Positions 1-6,055 of a DNA stretch of 11,382 nt are shown here, piece by piece (position 1 is the first letter of the stretch; the number at the start of each line of letters is the position of its first letter). Source of the stretch: Pseudomonadota bacterium (lineage in GTDB: Bacteria > Pseudomonadota > Alphaproteobacteria > Rhizobiales > Kaistiaceae); the NCBI GenBank assembly GCA_023392225.1, contig JAEVZM010000645.1:1-11382 (forward strand), in the 5' to 3' direction. The translations under genes were made by a program, and so were the position numbers. Under the pieces are notes generated by a model. The model was not told the DNA's origin. It saw nothing but the letters and a program-made list of their open reading frames with translations, and did no database searches.

Positions 1-469
1 TGGTGACGACCTGGATCAGGCCCTGGCCGATGAACAGCATGCCGAGGGTCTGGATGAAGGCCGGGATCTTCAGGCGCACGACGACCAGACCGTTGATCAG
101 CCCGACGCCGCCGCCGACCAGCATGCCGCCGAGGATGGCGACCGGCACCGGCAGCGCCAGCGCCGTCATCATCTGCGCGCTGCTCACGGCGCTCAGCCCC
201 GCCACCGAGCCGACCGAGAGATCGAACTCGCCGTTGACGAGGAGAATCGTCTGGCCGATCGCGATGATCCCGACGAAGGAGACGACCGTCAGGATCGCGC
301 GGATATTGCGCTCCGACAGGAAGGCGGGCTGCAGAAGATAGAAGAAGGCGATGATGATGATCAGCGCGGCCAGCACGCCGACCTCGCCCCCTGCAAGCAG
401 CCGCACCAACCGGTCACCCAGCGGCACCGCACGCGATTCACCGCTCCCGTTCGCGGACTTGTCCGCCAC
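1..469 (-). CDS. Sugar ABC transporter permease, RbsC type (3' part cut by window edge)
   Basis: Inner-membrane permease of the BPD_transp_2 (ribose/xylose/autoinducer-2) family. It would form the channel of an ABC importer with a periplasmic sugar-binding protein and a double-domain ATPase, neither of which is in the window. About 156 N-terminal residues are present of a usual 320-340. Visible are a short charged cytoplasmic leader, a membrane segment near residues 33-52 rich in Ile/Leu/Phe, a second near 60-80, and the family signature GEFDLSVGSVAGL, followed by a Gly-rich segment ending in LINGLVVV and then IPAFIQTLGM. The start is GTG at 469, chosen because GGAGG at 476-480 lies six bases upstream. 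The ATG at 474 is in another frame, too close to that site, and does not encode this protein. It lies 108 bases downstream of the MR/MLE gene at 578-1759, so it may have its own promoter. The family call is firm; the substrate is unknown. Confidence 0.9.
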   Translation of the reverse strand, partial: MADKSANGSGESRAVPLGDRLVRLLAGGEVGVLAALIIIIAFFYLLQPAFLSERNIRAILTVVSFVGIIAIGQTILLVNGEFDLSVGSVAGLSAVSSAQMMTALALPVPVAILGGMLVGGGVGLINGLVVVRLKIPAFIQTLGMLFIGQGLIQVVT

Positions 470-475
470 GCCATT

Positions 476-480
476 CCTCC
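476..480 (-). promoter_or_regulatory. Ribosome binding site fixing the GTG start of the RbsC-type permease
   Basis: On the minus strand this reads GGAGG, six bases before the GTG at 469. It decides for GTG over the out-of-frame ATG at 474, which would leave only one base of spacing. Confidence 0.75.
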
Positions 481-491
481 CCTCAGCGTCG

Positions 492-508
492 CGGGCCTGA
501 ACGGCCCG
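492..508 (-). other. Small perfect hairpin in the leader of the RbsC-type permease
   Basis: A 6-bp perfect inverted repeat (CGGGCC / GGCCCG) with a 5-base loop lies 23 bases upstream of the GTG start, just outside the ribosome binding site. On either strand it lacks a following T-run, so it is not a convincing intrinsic terminator. It could be a weak stop for the upstream MR/MLE gene or a leader structure. Confidence 0.35.
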
Positions 509-510
509 TC

Positions 511-541
511 TCATGATATAGAGTTATAATATTATATTTCT
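511..541 (-). promoter_or_regulatory. AT-rich island with 12-bp palindrome; candidate promoter/operator for the permease
   Basis: A roughly 30-base AT-rich stretch in otherwise GC-rich DNA. It contains the perfect palindrome TATAATATTATA at 525-536. Read on the minus strand, 536-531 is a consensus TATAAT -10 box that would place transcription start about 55 bases before the permease GTG. No good -35 box is seen at 16-18 bases (the hexamer there reads GCGGCT), so either an activator is needed or the box is fortuitous. The motif differs from the ATTGT-N2-ACAAT sites near gntR, so a different regulator would be implied. Confidence 0.4.
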
Positions 542-577
542 GAGCACGGCGCCAGCCGCGACGAGGCGTCGGCACCG

Positions 578-1759
578 CTATTTCTCCTCGCCCGCGCCAC
601 CCCGACCGGCGCCGAGACGCCGCTCCCATCCGTCGTCGAAGATGTTCAGGTAGGCCTGCGGATCGTAGGGGTGGCGGCGCGCCACCTCGACGTCGAGATC
701 GATGCCGAGGCCAGGCCCGTCCGGCAGCGAGAGATGGCCATTGTCCGGATCGATCGTCGGATGCCAGGTGACCAGGTCGCGGGTCCACGGCTCGTTGAAG
801 GCGTCGAAATGCTCCTGGATCAGAAAGTTCGGCACGCAGGCGGCAAGCTGGAGACACACCGCGGTCGCCACCGGCCCGCCGCTCTGGTGGGGGGCGATGT
901 AGCTGCCATGGGCGAGCGCGACATCCGCGACGGCGAGCGTGTTGGCGATGCCGCCGAGCGACATCGGCTCGGGCTGGAAGATGTTGACGCCGCCGCCTTC
1001 GGCGAGCGTGAAGAACTGGCCGACGGTGTCGTACATCTCCCCGGTCGCCACCGGGATCGGGCTCGCCCTGGCGACGCCATGAACGGTCTCCTGGCGGTCG
1101 CGGGTGGTCGGCTCCTCCCACCAGTAGAGGCCAATCGGTGCCAGCCGCCGGGCGAGACGGATGGCCTCGACCTCGGTGAAGCGGGCATGGACGTCGATGA
1201 GGATGCGGGTGTCTGCGGGCAGGTCGCGGCGGAGCGTCAGGAGGATGTCCTCGGCCAGCGCCAGCTCCGGCTCGCTGATGAAGCCCTGCGCGGTGCCGAA
1301 GGGGTCGAGCTTGAACGCCTTGAAGCCCTTGGCGAGGACGCCGCGGGCGGCGGCGAGGAACGCCTCGGGGGTCCGCTCCGTCCGGTACCAGCCGTTGGCG
1401 TAGCCGAGCACGCTGTCGCGCATCCGCCCGCCGAGCAGCTGGTGGACCGGCACGCCGAGCGCCTTGCCGAGGATGTCCCAGCAGGCTGTCTCGATCGCCG
1501 CGATCACGGTGCGATGGATGTGGCCCCCGTCGAGCGAGACGCTGTCGAGCATGCGCTTGGCGAGCGCCCGCACGCGCCGCGGGTCTTCGCCGACGACGAG
1601 GTGCTCGAGCTCGCGGATCCCGGCCTCGGTGGTGCGGATGAAGCCGTTCAAGGTGCCCTCGCCGATGCCGTGGATGCCGGCGTCGGTGTGGACCTTGACG
1701 AACAGCCAGTTCTTCCAGCCCGCGCCGACCGCGAAGGTCTCGATCTCGGTGATCTTCAC
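578..1759 (-). CDS. Mandelate racemase/muconate lactonizing enzyme family protein (probable acid-sugar dehydratase)
   Basis: Cytoplasmic Mg-dependent enolase-superfamily enzyme, which removes a proton next to a carboxylate; most bacterial relatives in sugar-acid loci are dehydratases giving 2-keto-3-deoxy acids. The protein has 393 residues, a normal length. An N-terminal capping domain (about 1-125) is followed by the barrel. Metal ligands are readable as D189 (in IDVHARF), E215 (WWEEP) and E241 (ATGEMYD). The strand-2 motif is K150-L-D152 rather than KxK. H291 (in PHQSGGPV) is the expected base, but its usual partner Asp in QPD is Glu264 (QPEPMSLGG). E316 fits the late acid position. The start is GTG at 1759, five bases after the stop of the dehydrogenase gene at 1765-2778, so the two are co-transcribed. 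The family is sure; dehydratase versus racemase, and the substrate, are not resolved. Confidence 0.92.
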   Translation of the reverse strand: MKITEIETFAVGAGWKNWLFVKVHTDAGIHGIGEGTLNGFIRTTEAGIRELEHLVVGEDPRRVRALAKRMLDSVSLDGGHIHRTVIAAIETACWDILGKALGVPVHQLLGGRMRDSVLGYANGWYRTERTPEAFLAAARGVLAKGFKAFKLDPFGTAQGFISEPELALAEDILLTLRRDLPADTRILIDVHARFTEVEAIRLARRLAPIGLYWWEEPTTRDRQETVHGVARASPIPVATGEMYDTVGQFFTLAEGGGVNIFQPEPMSLGGIANTLAVADVALAHGSYIAPHQSGGPVATAVCLQLAACVPNFLIQEHFDAFNEPWTRDLVTWHPTIDPDNGHLSLPDGPGLGIDLDVEVARRHPYDPQAYLNIFDDGWERRLGAGRGGAGEEK

Positions 1760-1764
1760 GCGAC

Positions 1765-2778
1765 CTACCCTTTCCGACCGACGAGGTATTCCTGGTTGAC
1801 GCAGTTCATCAGCGTGCCCTCGCGAAGATAAGCGACGATGACCTCGATCGCCTTCCGCTGCATGTCCTCGAGCGCCGCGGGGCTGTAGAACGCCGCATGC
1901 GGGGTGATGACCAGGCGATCCTTCACCCAGGGCTCGCCTGCCTTCCAGGCCGCGATCAGCGGATGGGTCGGGTCGGCCGGCTCCTGCGGCAGCACGTCGA
2001 GCCCGGCCCCGGCGATGCGCCCCTCGCGAAGCGCATCGGCCAGCGCGTCGAGATCAACGATCGGGCCGCGGGCGGTGTTGATGACGATCAGGCCCGGCTT
2101 CGCCTTCGCCAGCAATCCGGTGCCGACGAGATTGCGGGTCTCGTCGTTGAGCGGCGTATGGACGCTGAGGATGTCGGCGCGGGCCATCATCTCGTCGAGC
2201 GAGCGCACCCGCTCGTAGCCGACGGCGAGCTCGGTGCCGTTCGAGAGGTACGGATCGTGGAAGATGACCTTCATGTCGAACGCGGCCGCCCGCCGCGCCG
2301 CCGCGAGCCCGATGCGCCCGAGGCCGAGGACGGCAAAGGTGGCGCCGCGCAGGCGCCGGATCAGCGGCGCGGTCGCGTAGGTCCAGGGGCCGTCGCTGCG
2401 CAACGACTGGTCATAGGTGCCGGTGCCGCGGGTCAGCGCGAGGGTCAGGGCGAGTGCATGATCGGCGACCTCGGTGGTGCCGTAGTCGGGCACGTTGCAC
2501 ACCGGCACGCCCCGGGCGCCCCATCCGGCGAGATCGAGATTGTCGTAGCCCACGCCCTCCCGGACGACGATGCGGCAGCGCTCGAGTGCATCGGGATCGA
2601 GCCCGAGCGGCAGCGTCGCCGAGCAGTTGATGACGGCGTCGGCGAGCCGGCAGGATTCGTCCGACGGAGGCGGCACCGCCTCGCCCTTCGAGCGATGGAT
2701 GTCGAACGACACATCCGGTCCGAAGGCCTGATAGAGCGGGCTGTCCGGGGCGTAGGTGTTCACCTTCAGGATGCGCAT
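1765..2778 (-). CDS. CtBP-like D-isomer-specific 2-hydroxyacid dehydrogenase
   Basis: NAD-dependent oxidoreductase interconverting a 2-hydroxy acid and a 2-keto acid in the cytoplasm. The 337-residue protein has the usual two-domain layout. The Rossmann motif GLGRIG is at 152-157, with D175 at the end of the next strand (VIFHD) favouring NAD. The catalytic triad is intact: R237 (NTARG), E266 (DVLPQEP) and H294 (TPHAAFYS). The HAAFYS context resembles the C-terminal-binding-protein (CtBP) branch of the family. The start at 2778 is preferred over in-frame upstream starts because GGAG at 2784-2787 lies five bases before it and MRILKV is a typical first strand. A longer start near 2847 would run into the operator. 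It is the first gene of the minus-strand unit, probably paired with the MR/MLE enzyme downstream. The natural substrate is unknown. Confidence 0.93.
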   Translation of the reverse strand: MRILKVNTYAPDSPLYQAFGPDVSFDIHRSKGEAVPPPSDESCRLADAVINCSATLPLGLDPDALERCRIVVREGVGYDNLDLAGWGARGVPVCNVPDYGTTEVADHALALTLALTRGTGTYDQSLRSDGPWTYATAPLIRRLRGATFAVLGLGRIGLAAARRAAAFDMKVIFHDPYLSNGTELAVGYERVRSLDEMMARADILSVHTPLNDETRNLVGTGLLAKAKPGLIVINTARGPIVDLDALADALREGRIAGAGLDVLPQEPADPTHPLIAAWKAGEPWVKDRLVITPHAAFYSPAALEDMQRKAIEVIVAYLREGTLMNCVNQEYLVGRKG

Positions 2779-2783
2779 GCTTT

Positions 2784-2787
2784 CTCC
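2784..2787 (-). promoter_or_regulatory. Ribosome binding site deciding the dehydrogenase start at 2778
   Basis: GGAG on the minus strand, five bases before the ATG at 2778. No comparable site precedes the alternative in-frame start about 70 bases upstream. Confidence 0.65.
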
Positions 2788-2817
2788 ACTGACTTGCACT
2801 TCGACCCTACGGCGGGG

Positions 2818-2846
2818 TTGGCGAACCGCGTCGTAAATTGTAGACA
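2818..2846 (+). promoter_or_regulatory. Candidate promoter of gntR, implying a leaderless mRNA
   Basis: TTGGCG at 2818-2823 and TAGACA at 2841-2846 are separated by exactly 17 bases. Transcription would begin around 2852-2853, at the ATG itself, which agrees with the absence of any Shine-Dalgarno sequence before that ATG. The -10 box lies inside the palindrome at 2837-2848, so binding there would switch the promoter off. Both boxes are imperfect matches, so this is a moderate-confidence inference. Confidence 0.4.
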
Positions 2847-2848
2847 AT
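2837..2848. promoter_or_regulatory. Predicted GntR operator 1 (ATTGT-N2-ACAAT), divergent gap
   Basis: ATTGTAGACAAT is a perfect 5+5 inverted repeat with a 2-base centre, matching the general form of sites bound by FadR/FCD-type GntR regulators. It lies four bases before the gntR start codon, within the 74-base gap shared with the minus-strand dehydrogenase gene. It overlaps the candidate gntR -10 box. On the other strand it contains TACAAT (2842-2837), a possible -10 for the dehydrogenase gene. A near-identical copy lies at 3603-3614. Autoregulation plus control of the divergent genes is inferred. Confidence 0.78.
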
Positions 2849-2852
2849 CCCG

Positions 2853-3566
2853 ATGACCGAGAGCACGTTCGACCACGCCATCCCGCCCCGCAAGCGCCGT
2901 GTCCTCATGGACGACGTCGTCGATGCGATCCGCGACGCGATCCTTTCCGGCAAGCTCGCGCCGGGCACCCGCCTCATCGAGGACGACCTCGCGAGCAAGC
3001 TCGCGGTCAGCCGCGGACCGATCCGCCAGGCCCTGTTCAAGCTCCAGCAGGAGGGCCTCGTCGCGCACGAGACCCATCGCGGCGCGACGGTGGCGAGCGT
3101 CTCGCCCACCGACATCGAGGAGATCTACAGCCTGCGGACCGCCCTCGAGCGGCTTGCCGTCGAACAGGCCTGCCGGCGCTCGACACCCGAGGATCTCGCG
3201 CCGCTCGACGCGATTCTCCTGCTTTTCCAGTCGACACCGCGCGGCAACATCACCCGCAAGAAGGTCGCCGAGTTCGACATCGACTTCCACGACGCGATCT
3301 TCCGCGCCGCCCATCACGCCCGGCTCTACCGGACCTGGGAGGGGCTCCGCTCGCAGGTCATGGTGTTCCTGCTGCTCCGCGACGCCCTGCCGGACGACTA
3401 TCTCGACAGCTGGTATCGCGACCACGCCAAGCTGGTCGAGGCGCTGCGCTCCCGCGACGTCGATCGCGCCACGGCGACGATCGAGGAGCACATCGGCAGC
3501 GCCTACAAGCGCCTCCTGGTGATGCTGGCGAAGAATGCGTCCCTCCCCCCGGAACCTCTGGCCTGA
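2853..3566 (+). CDS. GntR family transcriptional regulator, FCD (FadR) subfamily
   Basis: DNA-binding repressor or activator that senses a small acid. The protein has 237 residues, normal for the family. A winged helix-turn-helix spans about 17-82, with the recognition-helix signature VSRGPIRQALFKLQQEGL (52-69) and the wing after HRGATV. The C-terminal all-helical FCD domain carries a likely metal/ligand site: D142 and H146 (FDIDFHDAIF), H191 (YRDHAKLVEALR) and H213 (EEHIG). The ATG at 2853 has no Shine-Dalgarno sequence and sits four bases after the operator, so the message is probably leaderless. The next in-frame ATG (2907) would cut into the DNA-binding domain. It lies between the minus-strand catabolic genes and the transporter operon, with matching palindromes on both sides, which makes it the evident local regulator. 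The effector is probably the imported substrate or a catabolic intermediate. Confidence 0.95.
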   Translation: MTESTFDHAIPPRKRRVLMDDVVDAIRDAILSGKLAPGTRLIEDDLASKLAVSRGPIRQALFKLQQEGLVAHETHRGATVASVSPTDIEEIYSLRTALERLAVEQACRRSTPEDLAPLDAILLLFQSTPRGNITRKKVAEFDIDFHDAIFRAAHHARLYRTWEGLRSQVMVFLLLRDALPDDYLDSWYRDHAKLVEALRSRDVDRATATIEEHIGSAYKRLLVMLAKNASLPPEPLA

Positions 3567-3570
3567 CGGC

Positions 3571-3599
3571 TTGACACCCCCTAGGCTGCTCTCTACGCT
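3571..3599 (+). promoter_or_regulatory. Predicted sigma70 promoter of the transporter operon
   Basis: A consensus -35 TTGACA (3571-3576), a 17-base spacer and TACGCT (3594-3599) as -10. It starts five bases after the gntR stop. Transcription would begin near 3606, inside the palindrome 3603-3614, and give a leader of about 80 bases before the GTG at 3685. Confidence 0.65.
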
Positions 3600-3602
3600 G
3601 AG

Positions 3603-3614
3603 ATTGTAAACAAT
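3603..3614. promoter_or_regulatory. Predicted GntR operator 2 (ATTGT-N2-ACAAT), transporter promoter
   Basis: ATTGTAAACAAT differs from operator 1 at a single central base. It starts four bases after the -10 box, covering the predicted transcription start, a classical repressor position. Both copies lie in intergenic DNA beside gntR. Confidence 0.78.
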
Positions 3615-3670
3615 AAACTGTTGGCAGTAGAACTTGTCAACCGGCATAATGGCGATCGAGGACGCCGCAC

Positions 3671-3677
3671 AAGGAGG
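3671..3677 (+). promoter_or_regulatory. Strong ribosome binding site deciding the GTG start of the binding protein
   Basis: AAGGAGG lies seven bases before the GTG at 3685. The in-frame TTG at 3634 and ATG at 3649 have no such site and would put extra residues before the export signal. Confidence 0.8.
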
Positions 3678-3684
3678 AGCCCCC

Positions 3685-5016
3685 GTGACCACCGGACCGA
3701 ACAAGCCCGGCGCTTCGGCGTCTGCGGCATCGATGCTCAAGACTCCCACCCGCCGCCAGCTTCTGGCCGGCTCTGCCGCGCTCGGCGGCGCCCTGCTCGC
3801 TTCCGGCTACACGCGGCGCGCCGCCCGCGCGGCCGACAGGAAGACGCTGAAGGTGATGAGCTGGGAGCAGTTCCAGCCGGGCGAGAAGGAAGGCTGGAAC
3901 GCCCTCTTCGACAAGTTCAACGACTCCCAGTCGCAGTATCAGGTCGAATGGACCGGCTGGCCGGCCGGCCAGTACATCTCCAATGTGGTGATCCAGGCCC
4001 AGGCCGGCGGCATCGACGCGGACGTGCTGATGGCGATGCCGGACCTCGCCGCCCAGGTGATCCGGAAATTCAAGCTCGCCGCGCCGCTCGACTCGGTGGT
4101 CGCCGATCTCGGCATCACGCCGAGCGCCGGCCACGAGTTCCTGCGCCAGGACGGCAAGCTCTACGGCCTCTCGGCGATCGATGTGAACTTCGCCCTCGTC
4201 TACAACAAGGCGCTGTTCGCCAAGGCCGGCCTCAAGCCCGCCACCGACCAGGACGGCTGGGTCGAGACCACGGCCGCCCTCACCCACCGTCCCGACCAGT
4301 TCGGCATCGCCCTCACCAACAACATCTCCGACGGCGGCGAATGGTGGTTCCAGCTCCAGAACTTCTGCCTGCCCTATGACGGCAAGTGGGCGGAGGGGAA
4401 GACGCCTCTCGCCAATTCGCCCGAGACGGTGAAGGGCCTCGAGCTGTGGAAGCGCCTCTACGAGGCCGGCGTGCCGCAGGGCACGGCGCAGAGCGCGATC
4501 ATGAAGCTCGCCGCCGACGGCCGCGTCGCCCAGGCCTGGGGCGTCAACCCGACCGTCGTCGTGCTCCGCGCCACCAACCCAGCGATCTACCCGGACCTCC
4601 TTTCGGCGGCGCCGCCGTGGCCGAGCAAGCGCTCGCTCGACCGCATCCACCCGCTGATGGCGATGAACACCAGCGCCAATCTCGACGGCGCGCTCGAGTT
4701 CATCAAGTTCGCCATGCAGCCCGACATCATGGCGGCGCTGATGGAGACCAACCTCTACGTCATCCCGCCCTATGACCTCGCGGCGCGCTCCGAGAGCTTC
4801 AAGAAGTTCCTCGCCGACAAGCCGTGGGTGACGGGCTTCCAGGAGGCCAAGCAGGTCTCCCCGATCGACGTCATGGGCGACTTCGCCTTCGTCGACGACC
4901 AGTTCGGCCGTATCGTCATGCAGAACTTCCAGCGCGCCCTCCAGCCGGGAGGGTCGGTGAAGGACGCCATGGACCAGGCGCAGCGGCAGCTCGAAGGCCT
5001 CGCCGCCAAGCTCTGA
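3685..5016 (+). CDS. CUT1 ABC transporter solute-binding protein with Tat signal
   Basis: Periplasmic binding protein (SBP_bac_1 family) that captures a carbohydrate-type substrate and delivers it to the permeases encoded next. From the GTG start it has 443 residues, typical of the family. The N-terminus has a twin-arginine signal: TRRQLL with R23-R24, a hydrophobic Ala/Gly/Leu stretch at about 26-41, and a likely cleavage after A47-R48-A49. The mature part begins with LKVMSWEQF, the usual first strand of cluster-1 sugar-binding proteins, and contains FDKFN and FALVYNKALF motifs common in the family. It is the first gene of the operon driven from 3571. A strong hairpin follows the stop codon and may favour high expression of this gene over the permeases. 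The presence of aromatic residues is compatible with a sugar or sugar-acid ligand, but the ligand is not predictable. Confidence 0.93.
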   Translation: MTTGPNKPGASASAASMLKTPTRRQLLAGSAALGGALLASGYTRRAARAADRKTLKVMSWEQFQPGEKEGWNALFDKFNDSQSQYQVEWTGWPAGQYISNVVIQAQAGGIDADVLMAMPDLAAQVIRKFKLAAPLDSVVADLGITPSAGHEFLRQDGKLYGLSAIDVNFALVYNKALFAKAGLKPATDQDGWVETTAALTHRPDQFGIALTNNISDGGEWWFQLQNFCLPYDGKWAEGKTPLANSPETVKGLELWKRLYEAGVPQGTAQSAIMKLAADGRVAQAWGVNPTVVVLRATNPAIYPDLLSAAPPWPSKRSLDRIHPLMAMNTSANLDGALEFIKFAMQPDIMAALMETNLYVIPPYDLAARSESFKKFLADKPWVTGFQEAKQVSPIDVMGDFAFVDDQFGRIVMQNFQRALQPGGSVKDAMDQAQRQLEGLAAKL

Positions 5017-5033
5017 GCGCGACGAATGACGAC

Positions 5034-5062
5034 GGCCCGCGCCGCCTCGGCTTGCGCGGGCC
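5034..5062 (+). terminator. 9-bp GC hairpin between binding-protein and permease genes (attenuator-like)
   Basis: GGCCCGCGC (5034-5042) pairs perfectly with GCGCGGGCC (5054-5062) around an 11-base loop, 18 bases after the binding-protein stop. No T-run follows, so it is more likely a partial stop or an mRNA-stabilising structure than a full terminator. Such structures are known between binding-protein and permease genes (for example the malE-malF region of E. coli) and raise the ratio of binding protein to permease. Confidence 0.55.
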
Positions 5063-5134
5063 GCATTGACACCGGCGCCGGGACTTCGCGCCTGCCGCGG
5101 CACCGTGAGAGGATGCAGGAACGGTGGCTCAGGA

Positions 5135-6055
5135 ATGACGGTCTCGGCCGCCACAGCCGATGGCACGGCAGCGGTCCGCCGCGGCCGCTGGCGGGATTCC
5201 GCCACGGCCGCCATCGCCTACTGGCTCATCCTGCCGCTCCTGGTGCTCGAAGGCGTGTTCCTCGTCTACGCGATCATCCGCGGCATCGGCGCCAGCGTCG
5301 AGGGCCCGGCCGGGGGCTTCGACCTCGACAACTACCGGCAGATGCTGGCCGATCCGGACTTCTGGCGGATCATGGGCCGGACGCTCGTCTTCACCCTGAT
5401 CGTCGACGTGGTGATCCTGGTCGCCGGGCTCGGCGTCGCGCTCCTGATGAACTGGCAGTTCCGCGGCCGGGCGGCGGTGCGGGGCCTCCTCACCATCCCC
5501 TGGGCGATCCCCGAGGTGCCGGTGGCGATCACCTTCATCTTCATGATCGACCCGACCTTCGGCGTGTTCAACCTGCTCGCCCGCCTGCTGCCCGGGGTGA
5601 CCGAAAACCCGCAATGGACGCTCGACCCGACGCTGGCGATGGCGATCGTCATCCTGGTCACGGTGTGGAAGGGCTTCCCGTTCTATTCGCTGGTGCTGCT
5701 CTCCGCGCTGCAGGCAGTGCCGGAAGAGCTCTACGAGGCGGCCCGGCTCGACGGCGCCGGCCCGGTCCGCCAGTTCTTCCATGTGACGCTCCCCGGCATC
5801 CGGCCGAGCCTCGCCCTCCTCGCCGTGCTCGCCTTCATCTATTCGATGCAGCAGTTCACGCTGATCTGGCTGATCACCGGCGGCGGCCCGGTCGACGCGA
5901 CGATGACGCTGGCGCCGGCGATCTACATGCAGGCGTTCCGCTTCTACAATTTCAGCTATGCGAGCGCGATGGCCGTGGTCGGCCTGGTCTTTGCCGCGCT
6001 CGCCACCATCGCCTTCATCGCGGTGCAGCGCCAGCTGAGCAACGAGCCGGCATGA
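5135..6055 (+). CDS. CUT1 ABC transporter permease, MalF/UgpA-like
   Basis: First inner-membrane permease of the importer, 306 residues, the usual size for this branch. Hydrophobic segments are visible near 26-48, 83-105, 117-138, 167-191, 224-247 and 276-298. The EAA loop that docks the ATPase reads ELYEAARLDGAGPVRQFF (199-216), followed by VTLPGIRPSL. The ATG at 5135 is chosen because an in-frame GTG at 5105 has no ribosome site and adds non-membrane residues. AGGA abuts the ATG, with another AGGA at 5117-5120, so initiation may be modest. It lies 118 bases after the binding-protein stop, past the hairpin, and its stop overlaps the next permease start in ATGA. Confidence 0.93.
   Translation: MTVSAATADGTAAVRRGRWRDSATAAIAYWLILPLLVLEGVFLVYAIIRGIGASVEGPAGGFDLDNYRQMLADPDFWRIMGRTLVFTLIVDVVILVAGLGVALLMNWQFRGRAAVRGLLTIPWAIPEVPVAITFIFMIDPTFGVFNLLARLLPGVTENPQWTLDPTLAMAIVILVTVWKGFPFYSLVLLSALQAVPEELYEAARLDGAGPVRQFFHVTLPGIRPSLALLAVLAFIYSMQQFTLIWLITGGGPVDATMTLAPAIYMQAFRFYNFSYASAMAVVGLVFAALATIAFIAVQRQLSNEPA

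Noticed and set aside
472..474. ATG on the minus strand as start of the RbsC-type permease.
   Set aside because: It is in a different frame from the permease and only one base from the ribosome site; the correct frame begins with GTG at 469.
671..1831. A 386-codon plus-strand frame opposite the first MR/MLE gene.
   Set aside because: Antisense shadow with biased composition and no ribosome site or known motif; the minus-strand enzyme has all its catalytic residues.
2779..2847. Extended N-terminus for the minus-strand dehydrogenase starting near 2847.
   Set aside because: It would cover the divergent promoter and operator; the 23 extra residues do not look like the family and GGAG supports the ATG at 2778.
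3634..3684. Earlier in-frame starts (TTG 3634, ATG 3649) for the solute-binding protein.
   Set aside because: They lack a ribosome binding site; AAGGAGG at 3671-3677 points to GTG 3685, which gives a normally placed Tat signal.
5066..5071. TTGACA as a possible -35 of an internal promoter before the permeases.
   Set aside because: No -10-like hexamer is found at 16-18 bases; the region there is GC-rich.
3637..5214. A 525-codon minus-strand frame opposite the solute-binding protein.
   Set aside because: Composition is that of a reverse-frame artefact, with no domain; the plus-strand gene has a Tat signal, a strong ribosome site and a promoter.
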